From: Osedax fenrisi
Lineage: Eukaryota > Annelida > Polychaeta > Sabellida > Siboglinidae
Assembly: GCA_964019155.1 (NCBI GenBank)
Contig: CAXHSG010000162.1
Coordinates: 440,001 to 504,000 of the forward strand
DNA: 64,000 nt
Reading direction: 5' to 3'
Positions 1 through 12,419 of the stretch are shown here, piece after piece; position 1 is the first letter of the stretch, and the number at the start of each line of letters is the position of its first letter. The notes under the pieces were generated by a model. It was given only the letters and a program-made list of their open reading frames with translations. It was not told where the DNA came from and made no database searches. Made by a program: the position numbers and the translations under genes.

Positions 1-1479
1 TGATATAAGTTATTTTGTATAACTTTCAGGAATCATACTTATAATAGCAGATATTAAAACATATAATCGTGTGAAAACTATAATAGTGATTGTGGCTGAT
101 ATAAATAGATTACAAAATTGTTTATAAATTGTATATGTTCATATTATCTATATTTTGATTGTAAACATATATATTAATACATTTGCGACATAGTTCTCTG
201 ATAATTAAGTTATTCTGTTTGATAATTATATTATTAAATATATATATATATATATATAATATATAATATATAATATATTATTGAATAAAGTATATTCAAT
301 ATAATATTGTAAAAATATAAAACACAGAATTATAGAATATATAATTATAAATATTATATTCGAATTTTTAATTAAATCGTATATTTAAATTCAAAATTGT
401 ATAGTAATTATTATCATTATTATAATTATAATTACAATTACAATTATAATTATGTATGTATTAATAATAATTATGAATATATAAATGTATACGCAATCTA
501 TTTTGAAAATAATTTTCAAAATTATTTTGAACTGAAATTGTAGTTATTTAGAGAGATCGCACGATTATGTTTTAAAATCTGGGGATATACATATGAAAGT
601 TTTAAATTAAATATATATATTTTAAATTCAAAATTGTATACTTATAATAATAATAATTATATTAAATATAATATTTGTCAATATTATATTGAATATAATT
701 ATTATAATAATATTTAATAATTATTATTAAAATTCAATTTAAATTGTATTTTAAATTGACTTTTAATCTAATAAACATGATACAGTAGTTATTTAATTAT
801 GTTATACATTATATTATACATGATATATTTAGTATACTAACATTATTCATAATGTAAGTAATTATGTCTTAATTTAATAATAACTAAAAAAAATTATTGA
901 AATTTGTATTAAATATCCGTTAAATATAATTAGGTCATTGGGGTCAATAATTTATTAATGTTAACAAAGATTGTTAGCAAAATGTTTATAATATATAATA
1001 CCTTGGATTTAATATATAATATATAAATATATATATATATTAATTAAAAATATATATTTTAAAATATTCACTTTATGTTTATATTAAAATATACAAAATA
1101 TGCAGATTTATAAATAAAAATTTCTGTAATTTTCATAAATATAATATATATCCATATATTTGACTAAAAAGTGACTTTTATACGTGGGCATTGAAAGTGG
1201 CGAAATTCCAAAAACGTATATAACGAAAATATATACGCCATATTTTAAAGTGTAATTTTAGTGACTATTTTATATAAAATAAAATGTATGTAATATATAT
1301 ATTGTTAAGTATGTCAATATTTATAAGATTGTGAAATTTCATAAAATGAAATCATATATTTAATGGTGTAATTATGCCGTGAAATAGATGCCCACGAAAT
1401 TGGCCATCTCTATTCGGTGGGCTCGAATAGTGGTTCTCAATGTACACGTGGCCATTGAAAGTGGTAGTCCTATATCTAT
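1..1479 (-). repeat. Module Y, copy alpha (inverted, cut by window edge)
   Basis: AT-rich non-coding DNA that is the reverse complement of 12853-14362 and of 24181-25691. Window base 1 corresponds to 14362, so the module continues off the left edge. Both strands are dense in stops and I see no gene. It contains an internal direct pair, ACGTGGGCATTGAAAGTGG near 1183 and ACGTGGCCATTGAAAGTGG near 1445, about 260 bases apart, which suggests an old local tandem duplication. The inner part also holds short AT palindromes and (TA)n runs. Homology is seen directly; the function is unknown. Confidence 0.85.
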
Positions 1480-1480
1480 T

Positions 1481-1493
<13 letters not shown>

Positions 1494-1531
<38 letters not shown>
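1494..1531. repeat. (TA)n microsatellite
   Basis: An uninterrupted TA run between module Y and the G-rich array. Equivalent but shorter runs sit at the same place in the other copies (near 2690, 9150, 10310, 11655, 12835 and 24160). Each lies next to the same short tag containing GTATGTATACAGATAGTAAT or its complement. Reading frames here (Ile-Tyr runs) are artefacts of the repeat. Confidence 0.9.
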
Positions 1532-1532
<1 letters not shown>

Positions 1533-1588
1533 CTATCTGTATACATACATATATATAATAAATATTATATTATTATTATATTATATAT

Positions 1589-1965
1589 AAACCCAAACCC
1601 AAACTCAACCCAAACTCAACCCAAACCCAAACCCAAACCCAGACCCGGGAAGTAAACTCGGGAAGTAATGCAGCTAAAAAAAACCACCAAAAATTAAAAC
1701 TTAACCCAACCTAACCAATACCGTGAAAATCTACTTTTATAGGCAAACTCGGGAAGTAATGCAGCTAAAAAAAACCTACCAAAATTAAAACTTAACCCAA
1801 CCCTAACCCAAACCTAAACCAAAACCCAAACCCAAACCCAAACCCAAGCCAATAATGCAGCTAAAAAAAACTACCAAAAATTAAAACTTAACCCAAACCT
1901 AACCACAACCGTGAAAATAACAATATATATTAAGTCACTCGGGGAGTAATGGGGTATACGATATT
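1589..1965 (-). repeat. Telomere-like G-rich array (G strand on minus), alpha
   Basis: Runs of CCCAAA and CCCAA on the plus strand (1589-1648 and 1794-1854) alternate with a degenerate minisatellite of about 90 bases. That unit reads on the minus strand as a tract with GGTTAGGTTGGGTTAAG, a T-run, AGCTGCATTACTTCCCGAG and TAGATTTTCACGGT. Four or more GGG runs separated by three-base loops on the minus strand fit the G-quadruplex pattern. The repeat resembles telomeric sequence but is irregular (TTTGGG, TTGGG, TTAGGG, TTAGG mixed), so I do not call it a functional telomere. Confidence 0.85.
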
Positions 1966-2019
1966 GAGGTATTCTGTTGCTAGCTTCTATTAGTGCGTTA
2001 CGTATGTATTATAGGATTT

Positions 2020-2670
2020 AAAGTCATTTTTTTTTAATATATACTATTTACTATCTAAGATTCGCATTTACATTTTATTAATTTTTTCACTATTTAAATG
2101 TTACTATTCAATGGGATTTAAAGTCATTTAAAAAAAAAATTTTAATAGATAATATTTATTATACTATTCTATAGGATTTCATGTAATTTTTAATTATTTT
2201 TTTTAATAGATACTTTTTACTATCTAATATTCAAATTTACATTTTATTAATTTTTTCACTATTTAAATATTACTATTCTATGGGATTTAAAGTCATTTAA
2301 AAAAAAAATTGTCATAGATAATATTTATTATACTATTATACTATTCTATAGGATTTCATGTCATTTTTAATTATTTTTTTTAATAGATACTATTTACTAT
2401 CTAATATTCACATTTACATTTTATTAATTTGTTCACTATTTAAATATTACTATTCTATGTCATTTAAAGTAATTTAAAAAAAAAATTTAATAAATAATAT
2501 TTATTATACTATTCTATAGGATTTCATGTAATTTTTAATTATTTTTTTTAATAGATACTATTTACTATTTAATATTCACATTTACATTTTTTTAATTTGT
2601 TTCACTATTTAAATGTTACTATTCTATGGGATTTAAAGTAATTTAAAAAAAAATTTAATAAATAATATTT
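2020..2670 (-). repeat. AT-rich minisatellite of about 90-175 bases, alpha
   Basis: Tandem degenerate units built from the words ATAGATACTATTTACTATCTAA, split as TAATAGATACTATTTACTAT plus CTAATATTCACATTTACA, then TTTTATTAAT, CACTATTTAAAT and TACTATTCTATGGGATTTAA, each followed by an A- or T-run. The same units occur in reverse complement at 9175-9640, 10345-11000, 11690-12345 and 23584-23760. No coding potential seen. Confidence 0.85.
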
Positions 2671-3019
2671 TGTGTATAATATGTGTATATATATATATAT
2701 ATTACTATCTGTATACATACATATATATAATAAATATTATATTATTATTATATTATATATAAACCCAACCCAAACCCAAACCCAACCCAAACCCAACCCA
2801 ACTAACCTAAACCCAAACCCAAACACAAACCTAAACCCAAACCCAAACCCAACCCAAACCCGACCCAACCCACCTAAACCCAACCCAAACCCAAACCCAA
2901 ACCAATAATGCAGCTAAAAAAAACCACCAAAAATTAAAACTTAACCCAACCTAACCAATACCGTGAAAATCTACTTTTATAGGCAAACTCGGGAAGTAAT
3001 GCAGCTAAAAAAAACATTG
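2671..3019 (-). repeat. Second telomere-like G-rich array, alpha
   Basis: It begins with the (TA)n and GTATACATACAT tag at 2680-2730, then CCCAAA/CCCAA repeats at 2760-2905, then one copy of the 90-base minisatellite. It stops abruptly at 3019/3020, where module X of copy beta begins. The reverse complement matches the start of the array unit at 10095-10343. It is therefore one unit of the same approximately 1.34 kb tandem repeat seen in the central spacer. Confidence 0.85.
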
Positions 3020-4206
3020 TGGGAATAAGTAATATTACATTATTTACCATGTTTATTAATAAATAAATAATCCAATATTTTTACATAATAAATTGTATCT
3101 GATATTCGTATGTAATTTCAGTATCTATATTATTTGTTAAAACGCGTAGTAATTTAAATAAATATTCAATAATTTGGTGATATTATTCTTATAGTTACTT
3201 ATATATGCCAATCTGTATATTACATCATATTATAGGAATTTATATCAAATTTAAATTCTATAAAGTTCTAGTTACATTTTAATACATTTATAAGATATAA
3301 TTATATTTACCTAATTAGAATACACCTATACACCCTTACTAGGTTTCTTATTAAGTATCTAGAATTTCTACTTTTCAATTTTAAAATATTGTTATGATTA
3401 TTATCACGTTTATTATGAATATTAGGTACTATAACATTACAACTGTTACTTATATTAATATTTTATTTATTTAAAATATAAAAAAAAACCTATTTATTAA
3501 TTAGTATAAGCACAAATATTGTCCATATACATATACAAAATAAATGTTAATTTAAAATTACAACGAAAAATTATGATAGTTTGAGTACATTATAATTATA
3601 ATATACATTATTAGATTGTTAACTAATGAGAATATTTATATTTATTCATTCACTACAATTAATATTATAATTATATATATAAAATATAAAAATACAATTT
3701 AAATAGAAGATGGGCAATATTTTGATAACATATATTCGATTTCAACTTTGCCTGTAAATATGAAATAAATAGATAAAAGGTTAATTAGTAAGGGAAAAGT
3801 TGTAATGTTATTTTATTTTTATCAGTTTAAATGTATGAATATATTAATAATTAAATATTTGTATAATTTATTTTATAAAAAAAACCTGGTATAATACGTT
3901 GTTTAAAAGACTTGCTATAGGATGATAATTTGTCAAATTCACCACGGCCCCACTTTATGGTGATATCTATTTTCAAATATGTAAAATAAAATAATTTGGT
4001 AAATTGTAATGAAGTAATTAACAATTATTAAAATAAATTAGTAATATCAACAACAACAAAATTGCAGATTTATACAAATAGCAGTCTACACAATTATAAT
4101 ATGTACTTAGGTAATAATTATTATAATAGATTTAGTTATAAATATTAACAAATAATTAATTAAAAATATATAATTTACTATTAATATCAAGGATATCTTC
4201 TAGTAG

Positions 4207-4600
<394 letters not shown>

Positions 4601-4819
4601 AATTACATATTACTAATCTATTATACATTATATACACAAATACACTCTATAATAACTTTTAGTTTGTCCACTTTTTCTGGATGTCGTTCATGACTCTACA
4701 TTTTAAAAACATTTTAAAAATATGAAGATAATGATATAATAAAACTAATATAAATATATATACACAATATAGACAAAAACTCAGAAACATTTAATAATAA
4801 ATATTACATATATAATTAA

Positions 4820-4855
4820 CTAACTATATTCATCAAGTGACTCTTCGTCTGCCAT
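4820..4855 (-). other. Short acidic exon-like tail, second version (beta)
   Basis: The minus strand reads MADEESLDEYS then a stop. It is a diverged paralogue of the motif at 7679-7714 (MEDEESLEESS), and both are preceded by the same sequence, GATACACCAACTGATG. Relative to the other version a 5-base difference shifts the upstream frame, so this copy cannot carry the same upstream reading frame. It could be a relic of a terminal exon or simply a non-coding repeat with chance openness. There is no promoter, no upstream exon and no recognised family. Confidence 0.25.
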
Positions 4856-4976
4856 CAGTTGGTGTATCTAATAAATGATAATTATTATTATTTGTATTTT
4901 AATTTTATATAATTATAATTATAATTTGTTCTTAAAATTATGCTATCCTCTATATATATTTGACACCAGAAGATGT

Positions 4977-5054
4977 CACCCAATTACACCAACCCTTGAT
5001 GCATAACACCCCCATAGGGGATGACAACCCCGAGATATTCGGTCAGATTGGGTG
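4977..5054. other. GC-richer patch with nested inverted repeats (beta copy)
   Basis: The outer pair is CACCCAAT and ATTGGGTG (4977-4984 and 5047-5054). Inside lies CCCCATAGGGG, a perfect short palindrome, and a GGGG/CCCC pair. It stands out from the AT-rich surroundings and is conserved without visible change at 17940-18017 and 29375-29452. It could be a structured RNA, a protein site or part of an unrecognised transposon end. I recognise no known family. Confidence 0.45.
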
Positions 5055-7678
5055 TATTGTATTGATGAGTTGTAATCACTTTCAAGGCAATGATAATTCA
5101 AACTTTTTTTAATAGTCACGTTTTTAATTTTTATCAAGGCCAGACGTTACATGTAAAAGATAGGTAATTTATGGGTCTACTAGAATACCGATACATTTTG
5201 ATAATGTGAAAGAAATAAGTTCTTATTACGTAAATAAAATTCATTTATATTACCATTTGGCCCCTGAAATTCTCATATATTAAGTATAAGATAATAAAAA
5301 GTAGATCTGGTAAATTTTTACTGAACAAATAATAAAACATATTTGTTTACATGTTTTAAAAACTTAATTGCATCTGAAATTGTATAATATTATCAAATTT
5401 CATAATATTGTATTATCTATATACTCTGAAAATGTTATAAAGATTCATCGGAGGGAACAAAGCTATGGAGTTTTAGAAATAGGATAAAAATGGAAAAAAA
5501 CAGTTTTGAGATATAGGCTTCTAAAGTATTATTTTTATTGTGTACTATATTATAAAAAATGGGTATACTAAAAAATGAATAATTTTTGCAATCAGTATGA
5601 AATATCAATATTTTTACTATATGAAGTAATATTATAAATCCTTAATACATTCCTAAATATTAAAATGTACTAATTATTTCAAATATTCCACATCAGTTTT
5701 TTTACAGGCATATGTTTATAATGCTTAATTGCAGTGCTAATAGTTACTTTTGAATGATATAAAATACATCATTTTAAAAATAAATAATTATTGATAAAAT
5801 AACTGTAATCAAATAATTGTATTGATAAAAAATATAACATATTGCATATTGCAAACTATATATATATTATAAACACAAATACAATTTTAGATCTTAAGGG
5901 GATATCACACAGTCCAAAATAATAAAAAAAATAAATTGTATTTATTTTGTATTCCATAATATTAATAAATAGTGTTTTATAGTATCTGTATAAATATTAG
6001 CCATGAATTCAATCTATAAATATCATAAAAAGTAGTTTTTTAACTATGCTATTCAAAAAAAATGTATCAATATTTAATTGATTGTCCCTGACTATTGTAT
6101 TTTATATTATAATATTTGATAACTTATAAATTGACGATTTAAAAAAAAATAAAAGCCAGATTGTTTACATTGAATTATTCTATATCATTTTTTATATGAA
6201 TACTATATCATGTGATCTTAGTGTCTAATTAGAGAGTAGAATATCTGAAATAAAATTGTACATATCAATAATACCATATTTTATAAATATGGTATTATTT
6301 ATACATAATATGTATAATAGTAGTTCTTACCAATTTACAAATAAATATATACATTTCATTAAATAACAATATTTATATTACTATAAAGATAATTGTATAT
6401 ATGTAAATTACTATGATAAATTGAAATAGATTATAATATCAATTGATTTTCATACTGTCAAACTTCAACTACTGTTTTCTCATAATTATTTCACTCTAGG
6501 TATGTGTGTATAAATGAGTTTTTCTCAAAAACTATTATGCATTATACTAATTTGTATGGCATTGTATAAATAACATATATATAAATAATCCTATAAGGGA
6601 ATATTTTCTAAATTTGTATATGTATAATTGAAATTTGTATGCATATATATATACATTTATTGAATAGAATACAATACAAATTAGCTAAATTCAATATATA
6701 GAATTCTGTGTGCATAGCTTTCTATAGACCCATTATTTGCTATCCATCTACATACAATGTAAGGCTGTATGTGACATGCCCTTAATAAAATATAAATAGA
6801 TTTATTTAGAGTATATAGTTTATTATACATTATTTGATGGGTCTGATTAAAAATTATTTAAACATTAAAAAACAATGCATATAATAAACTAAATGTTAAT
6901 TGTATTGTTAATGATTTCAATTATTGTTATAAAAACAATTCAAATTATTTTAATTGTTATATAATAATTGATATTGTTAAAAATGAATAAATAAATTTTA
7001 TAAAATATGTATAATAAAAATATGTTATTTGTATATAAATAATATTTAAAATGTTAATGTATAATAACAATATTATTTCTTTATTAATCATATTTATTTA
7101 CTAATATTCAAAGTAATTACATATGAAAATACTATATGAAAATCTTTTTGTAATATAGTTGGGTAACTTCCTAGATATTATAATTAGATATACTGCTATT
7201 GTATATAAAGTTTGTTCACCAATTTTAATGACAATCTGCCATTGTGTTTGTAATATTTGTATTGGTACATAATATTTTCAATAAAAATTCAAAGTCACTT
7301 ACATTACTATAATGACTTGCAATTGCTTTAAAAGTATGAAATAACAATTAAAATAATCCAAATGATAAAATTAAAATTATACAAGTATAGATAATATTAT
7401 ATAATAATTGTACCAAACCTAGTAAAAAATTAAGTTATATAATATTTTCATTTATTGACTAAATATAAATTTATTAAATAATTAGCTTATAAAATATAAA
7501 ATGGAAATTACACAATTTTAGATTAATATATAAGTAATTTACTATATGAAAAATTTTAAACCCAATTTTAATGTCTATGGTAACTTAGGTACCAATGATT
7601 ATACTAGATTGAGCTATACATAACCAATTAATTCTATGAAATTTAATATTTAATATTAAACATTACATATCTAATTAA

Positions 7679-7714
7679 CTAACTAGATTCCTCAAGTGAC
7701 TCTTCGTCTTCCAT
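7679..7714 (-). other. Short acidic exon-like tail, first version (beta)
   Basis: The minus strand reads MEDEESLEESS then a stop, in frame with an upstream IDTPTDD. That stretch follows an AG (ACATAG) that could act as a splice acceptor. This could be the last exon of a gene whose other exons lie outside or are lost. The pyrimidine tract expected before an acceptor is poor, so support is weak. Confidence 0.3.
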
Positions 7715-7994
7715 GTCATCAGTTGGTGTATCTATGTTATGTATAAATGATGATTATTATTTGTATTTTTAATTTTATATAATTATAATTTGTTCTTAAA
7801 ATTATGCTATCCTCTATATTGGAAATATATAGGAAATTTGACTGTTGTTCTTGTACATTTTGTAAATTTCACGGTTGTTCCTACACCCGATAATCACATT
7901 TAATAGTTATACACATATAAATAACGATTAATGTTATTATATAAGTTATAGATATGATACGCAGATATATAAAAATCTAATTGTGCGAGCTCTA

Positions 7995-8134
7995 TAAAGG
8001 TAACCTGTGATATCGTGCAGAGTATTTTAGGTTATTTTATTATGGTTTGGTGATGTCGTGCGCAATGTAAATTCTACTATTTATAAATTATTATTTAAAT
8101 TAACATTGCGCACGAGATCACAGGTTTCCCTTTA
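7995..8134. mobile_element. MITE-like hairpin element of about 140 bases (beta copy)
   Basis: The terminal arms are inverted: AACCTGTGATATCGTGC near 8002 pairs with the complement of GCACGAGATCACAGGTT near 8111, with a single mismatch over 17 bases, and flanking AAAGG/CCTTT extends the match. A second nested pair, GTGCGCAATGT and ACATTGCGCAC, is perfect over 11 bases. The interior is AT-rich and has no frame. Size and symmetry suit a miniature inverted-repeat transposable element or a fold-back element. No clear target-site duplication was identified. Homologues are at 14783-14924 and 26113-26254. Confidence 0.5.
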
Positions 8135-8557
8135 TTAATACAGAAAGTTTCGGTTCAAAATAGATCGCGAAATTATACATTTTATATGTTCATAAATAAT
8201 ATTACTTACATACATATCATATAATTTATTATAAATATATATTCTAGGAATATGTATTTAAATTGTATTCATATATTAAATATAAATATTTATTTCTAAA
8301 ATATATATTTATAATATATTATATTATAGTAATAATTGTGAACATATACAATTTATACGCAATTTTTCGATATATTTTGAACCGAAATTGTCGTTATTTA
8401 GAGAGTTCAAGCGATTATATGTTTTAATCTCTGCGGCTATAACTTAGTTATTATATTAATCACTATTACATATATTTATTTATATTAGTAGTATACATTT
8501 AATGTAGTTTAAATATTAAAGGTGATTATAAAATATAATATTACCAAATATGATATA

Positions 8558-8875
8558 TGATATAATTTATTTTGTATAACTTTCAGGAATCATACTTATA
8601 ATAGCAGATATTAAAACATATAATCGTGTAAAAACTATAATAGTGATTGTGGCTGATATAAATAGATTACAAAATTGTTTATAAATTGTATATGTTCATA
8701 TTATCTATATTTTGATTGTAAACATATATATTAATACATTTGCGACATAGTTCTCTGATAATTAAGTTATTCTGTTTGATAATTATATTATTAAATATAT
8801 ATATATATATATAATATATAATATATAATATATTATTGAATAAAGTATATTCAATATAATATTGTAAAAATATAA
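8558..8875 (-). repeat. Module Y stub, copy beta (truncated)
   Basis: Matches bases 1-325 in direct orientation and 14043-14362 in reverse complement. It ends at 8875, after AAAAATATAA, where the sequence leaves Y and runs into the G-rich spacer. The join passes through GTATTAGTAAGTAAGTATAGT (8876-8896), which is not part of Y. This is a rearrangement breakpoint. Confidence 0.85.
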
Positions 8876-8897
8876 GTATTAGTAAGTAAGTATAGTG

Positions 8898-9090
8898 AAT
8901 TAATATATATTGTTATTTTCACGGTTGTGGTTAGGTTTGGGTTAAGTTTTAATTTTTGGTAGTTTTTTTTAGCTGCATTATTGGTTTGGGTCGGGTTTGG
9001 GTTGGGTTTGGGTTTGGGTTTGTGTTTGGGTTTGGGTTTAGGTTAGTTGGGTTGGGTTGGGTTTGGGTTTGGGTTTGGGTTGGGTTTATA
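8898..9090 (+). repeat. Telomere-like G-rich array, unit 1 of central spacer
   Basis: It begins with the tag GAATTAATATATATTGTTAT and TTTTCACGGTTGTGG, then one 90-base minisatellite, then TTTGGG/TTGGG repeats with G-quadruplex spacing (8981-9088). It is followed by the TATGTATGTATACAGATAG tag and (TA)n. The same opening tag recurs near 9715, 11078, 12420 and 23838. Confidence 0.85.
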
Positions 9091-9174
9091 TATAATATAA
9101 TAATAATATAATATTTATTATATATATGTATGTATACAGATAGTAATATATATATATATATACACAAAATATTA

Positions 9175-9714
9175 TTTATTAAATTTTTTTTTAAATTACT
9201 TTAAATCCCATAGAATAGTAACATTTAAATAGTGAAACAAATTAATAAAATGTAAATGTGAATATTAAATAGTAAATAGTATATATTAAAAAAAATAAAA
9301 AAAAATGACTTTAAATCTTATAGAATAATAAATATTATCTATTACAATTTTTTTTTTAAATGACTTTAAATCCCATTGAATAGTAACATTTAAATAGTGA
9401 AAAAATTAATAAAATGTAAATGTGAATCTTAGATAGTAAATTGTATATATTAAAAAAAATAAAAAAAAATGACTTTAAATCTTATAGAATAATAAATATT
9501 ATCTATTACAATTTTTTTTTTAAATGACTTTAAATCCCATTGAATAGTAACATTTAAATAGTGAAAAAATTAATAAAATGTAAATGCGAATCTTAGATAG
9601 TAAATAGTATATATTAAAAAAAAATGACTTTAAATCCCATAATACATACGTAACGCACTAATAGAAGCTAGCAACAGAATACCTCAATATCGTATACCCC
9701 ATTACTTCCCGAGT
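9175..9714 (+). repeat. AT-rich minisatellite plus unique anchor, unit 1
   Basis: Three or so tandem degenerate units with AAATGACTTTAAATCCCATT, GAATAGTAACATTTAAATAG and AATAAAATGTAAATG, separated by A/T runs. They end in a roughly 75-base anchor (about 9645-9714) that contains ACGTAACGCACTAATAGAAG, GCTAGCAACAGAATACC and ATCGTATACCCCATTAC. The anchor is the least repetitive part of the unit and the best landmark for counting copies. It recurs at about 11003, 12345, 23763 and, inverted, 1937-2010. Confidence 0.85.
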
Positions 9715-10344
9715 GAATTAATATATATTGTTATTTTCACGGTTGTGGTTAGGTTTGGGTTAAGTTTTAATTTTTGGTAGTTTTTTTTAGCTGCATTATT
9801 GGCTTGGGTTTGGGTTTGGGTTTGGGTTTTGGTTTAGGTTTGGGTTTGGGTTTAGGTGGGTTGGGTTTGGGTTGGGTTAAGTTTTAATTTTGGTAGGTTT
9901 TTTTTAGCTGCATTACTTCCCGAGTTTGCTTATAAAAGTAGATTTTCACGGTATTGGTTAGGTTGGGTTAAGTTTTAATTTGTGGTGGTTTTTTTTAGCT
10001 GCATTACTTCCCGAGTTTGCCTATAAAAGTAGATTTTCACGGTATTGGTTAGGTTGGGTTAAGTTTTAATTTTTGGTGGTTTTTTTTAGCTGCATTATTG
10101 GTTTGGGTTTGGGTTTGGGTTGGGTTTAGGTGGGTTGGGTCGGGTTTGGGTTGGGTTTGGGTTTGGGTTTGGGTTTGGGTTTGGGTTTGGGTTTAGGTTA
10201 GTTGGGTTGGGTTTGGGTTGGGTTTGGGTTTGGGTTGGGTTTATATATAATATAATAATAATATAATATTTATTATATATTATTATATATATGTATGTAT
10301 ACAGATAGTAATATATATATATATATATACACATATTATACACA
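9715..10344 (+). repeat. Telomere-like G-rich array, unit 2 of central spacer
   Basis: Three or four copies of the 90-base minisatellite alternate with TTTGGG tracts at about 9800-9880 and 10099-10245. The longest G-rich stretch has well over four consecutive GGGTTT repeats. It closes with the TATGTATGTATACAGATAG tag and (TA)n. The end of this block is repeated base for base 1343 bases later (10095-10343 versus 11438-11686). Confidence 0.88.
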
Positions 10345-11077
10345 AAATATTATTTATTAAATTTTTTTTTAAATTACTTTAAATCCCATAGAATAGTAAC
10401 ATTTAAATAGTGAAACAAATTAATAAAATGTAAATGTGAATATTAAATAGTAAATAGTATCTATTAAAAAAAATAATTAAAAATTACATGAAATCCTATA
10501 GAATAGTATAATAGTATAATAAATATTATCTATGACAATTTTTTTTTTAAATGACTTTAAATCCCATAGAATAGTAATATTTAAATAGTGAAAAAATTAA
10601 TAAAATGTAAATTTGAATATTAGATAGTAAATAGTATCTATTAAAAAAAATAATTAAAAATTACATGAAATCCTATAGAATAGTATAATAAATATTATCT
10701 ATTACAATTTTTTTTTTAAATGACTTTAAATCCCATAGAATAGTAACATTTAAATAGTGAAACAAATTAATAAAATGTAAATGTGAATATTAAATAGTAA
10801 ATAGTATATATTAAAAAAAATAAAAAAAAATGACTTTAAATCTTATAGAATAATAAATATTATCTATTACAATTTTTTTTTTAAATGACTTTAAATCCCA
10901 TTGAATAGTAACATTTAAATAGTGAAAAAATTAATAAAATGTAAATGCGAATCTTAGATAGTAAATAGTATATATTAAAAAAAAATGACTTTAAATCCCA
11001 TAATACATACGTAACGCACTAATAGAAGCTAGCAACAGAATACCTCAATATCGTATACCCCATTACTTCCCGAGTGA
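10345..11077 (+). repeat. AT-rich minisatellite plus anchor, unit 2
   Basis: Four to five degenerate units, some with the extension AATTAAAAATTACATGAAAT and CCTATAGAATAGTATAATA, ending in the unique anchor at about 11003-11077. It has more units than unit 1, so these tandem copies differ in minisatellite number. No gene. Confidence 0.85.
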
Positions 11078-11687
11078 ATTAATATATATTGTTATTTTCA
11101 CGGTTGTGGTTAGGTTTGGGTTAAGTTTTAATTTTTGGTAGTTTTTTTTAGCTGCATTATTGGCTTGGGTTTGGGTTTAGGTTTGGGTTTGGGTTTAGGT
11201 GGGTTGGGTTTGGGTTGGGTTAAGTTTTAATTTTGGTAGGTTTTTTTTAGCTGCATTACTTCCCGAGTTTGCTTATAAAAGTAGATTTTCACGGTATTGG
11301 TTAGGTTGGGTTAAGTTTTAATTTGTGGTGGTTTTTTTTAGCTGCATTACTTCCCGAGTTTGCCTATAAAAGTAGATTTTCACGGTATTGGTTAGGTTGG
11401 GTTAAGTTTTAATTTTTGGTGGTTTTTTTTAGCTGCATTATTGGTTTGGGTTTGGGTTTGGGTTGGGTTTAGGTGGGTTGGGTCGGGTTTGGGTTGGGTT
11501 TGGGTTTGGGTTTGGGTTTGGGTTTGGGTTTGGGTTTAGGTTAGTTGGGTTGGGTTTGGGTTGGGTTTGGGTTTGGGTTGGGTTTATATATAATATAATA
11601 ATAATATAATATTTATTATATATTATTATATATATGTATGTATACAGATAGTAATATATATATATATATATACACATATTATACACA
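11078..11687 (+). repeat. Telomere-like G-rich array, unit 3 of central spacer
   Basis: A near-identical copy of unit 2 at an offset of about 1343-1363 bases, with slightly fewer GGGTTT repeats in the first tract (about 11160-11220) and the same long tract at 11442-11585. The high identity of units 2 and 3 indicates a recent tandem duplication. Confidence 0.88.
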
Positions 11688-12419
11688 AAATATTATTTAT
11701 TAAATTTTTTTTTAAATTACTTTAAATCCCATAGAATAGTAACATTTAAATAGTGAAACAAATTAATAAAATGTAAATGTGAATATTAAATAGTAAATAG
11801 TATCTATTAAAAAAAATAATTAAAAATTACATGAAATCCTATAGAATAGTATAATAGTATAATAAATATTATCTATGACAATTTTTTTTTTAAATGACTT
11901 TAAATCCCATAGAATAGTAATATTTAAATAGTGAAAAAATTAATAAAATGTAAATTTGAATATTAGATAGTAAATAGTATCTATTAAAAAAAATAATTAA
12001 AAATTACATGAAATCCTATAGAATAGTATAATAAATATTATCTATTACAATTTTTTTTTTAAATGACTTTAAATCCCATTGAATAGTAACATTTAAATAG
12101 TGAAAAAATTAATAAAATGTAAATGTGAATCTTAGATAGTAAATTGTATATATTAAAAAAAATAAAAAAAAATGACTTTAAATCTTATAGAATAATAAAT
12201 ATTATCTATTACAATTTTTTTTTTAAATGACTTTAAATCCCATTGAATAGTAACATTTAAATAGTGAAAAAATTAATAAAATGTAAATGCGAATCTTAGA
12301 TAGTAAATAGTATATATTAAAAAAAAATGACTTTAAATCCTATAATACATACGTAACGCACTAATAGAAGCTAGCAACAGAATACCTCAATATCGTATAC
12401 CCCATTACTTCCCGAGTGA
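11688..12419 (+). repeat. AT-rich minisatellite plus anchor, unit 3
   Basis: Same structure as unit 2, with a mixture of unit types, ending in the anchor at about 12345-12419. The delta copy at 23584-23838 matches the last part of this block. That sets the left end of the gamma/delta duplication. Confidence 0.85.

Noticed and set aside
1..1479. Long AT palindromes such as AATATTATATTGAATATAATT as origin or regulatory sites
   Set aside because: Expected often by chance in DNA this AT-rich. No further evidence distinguishes them.
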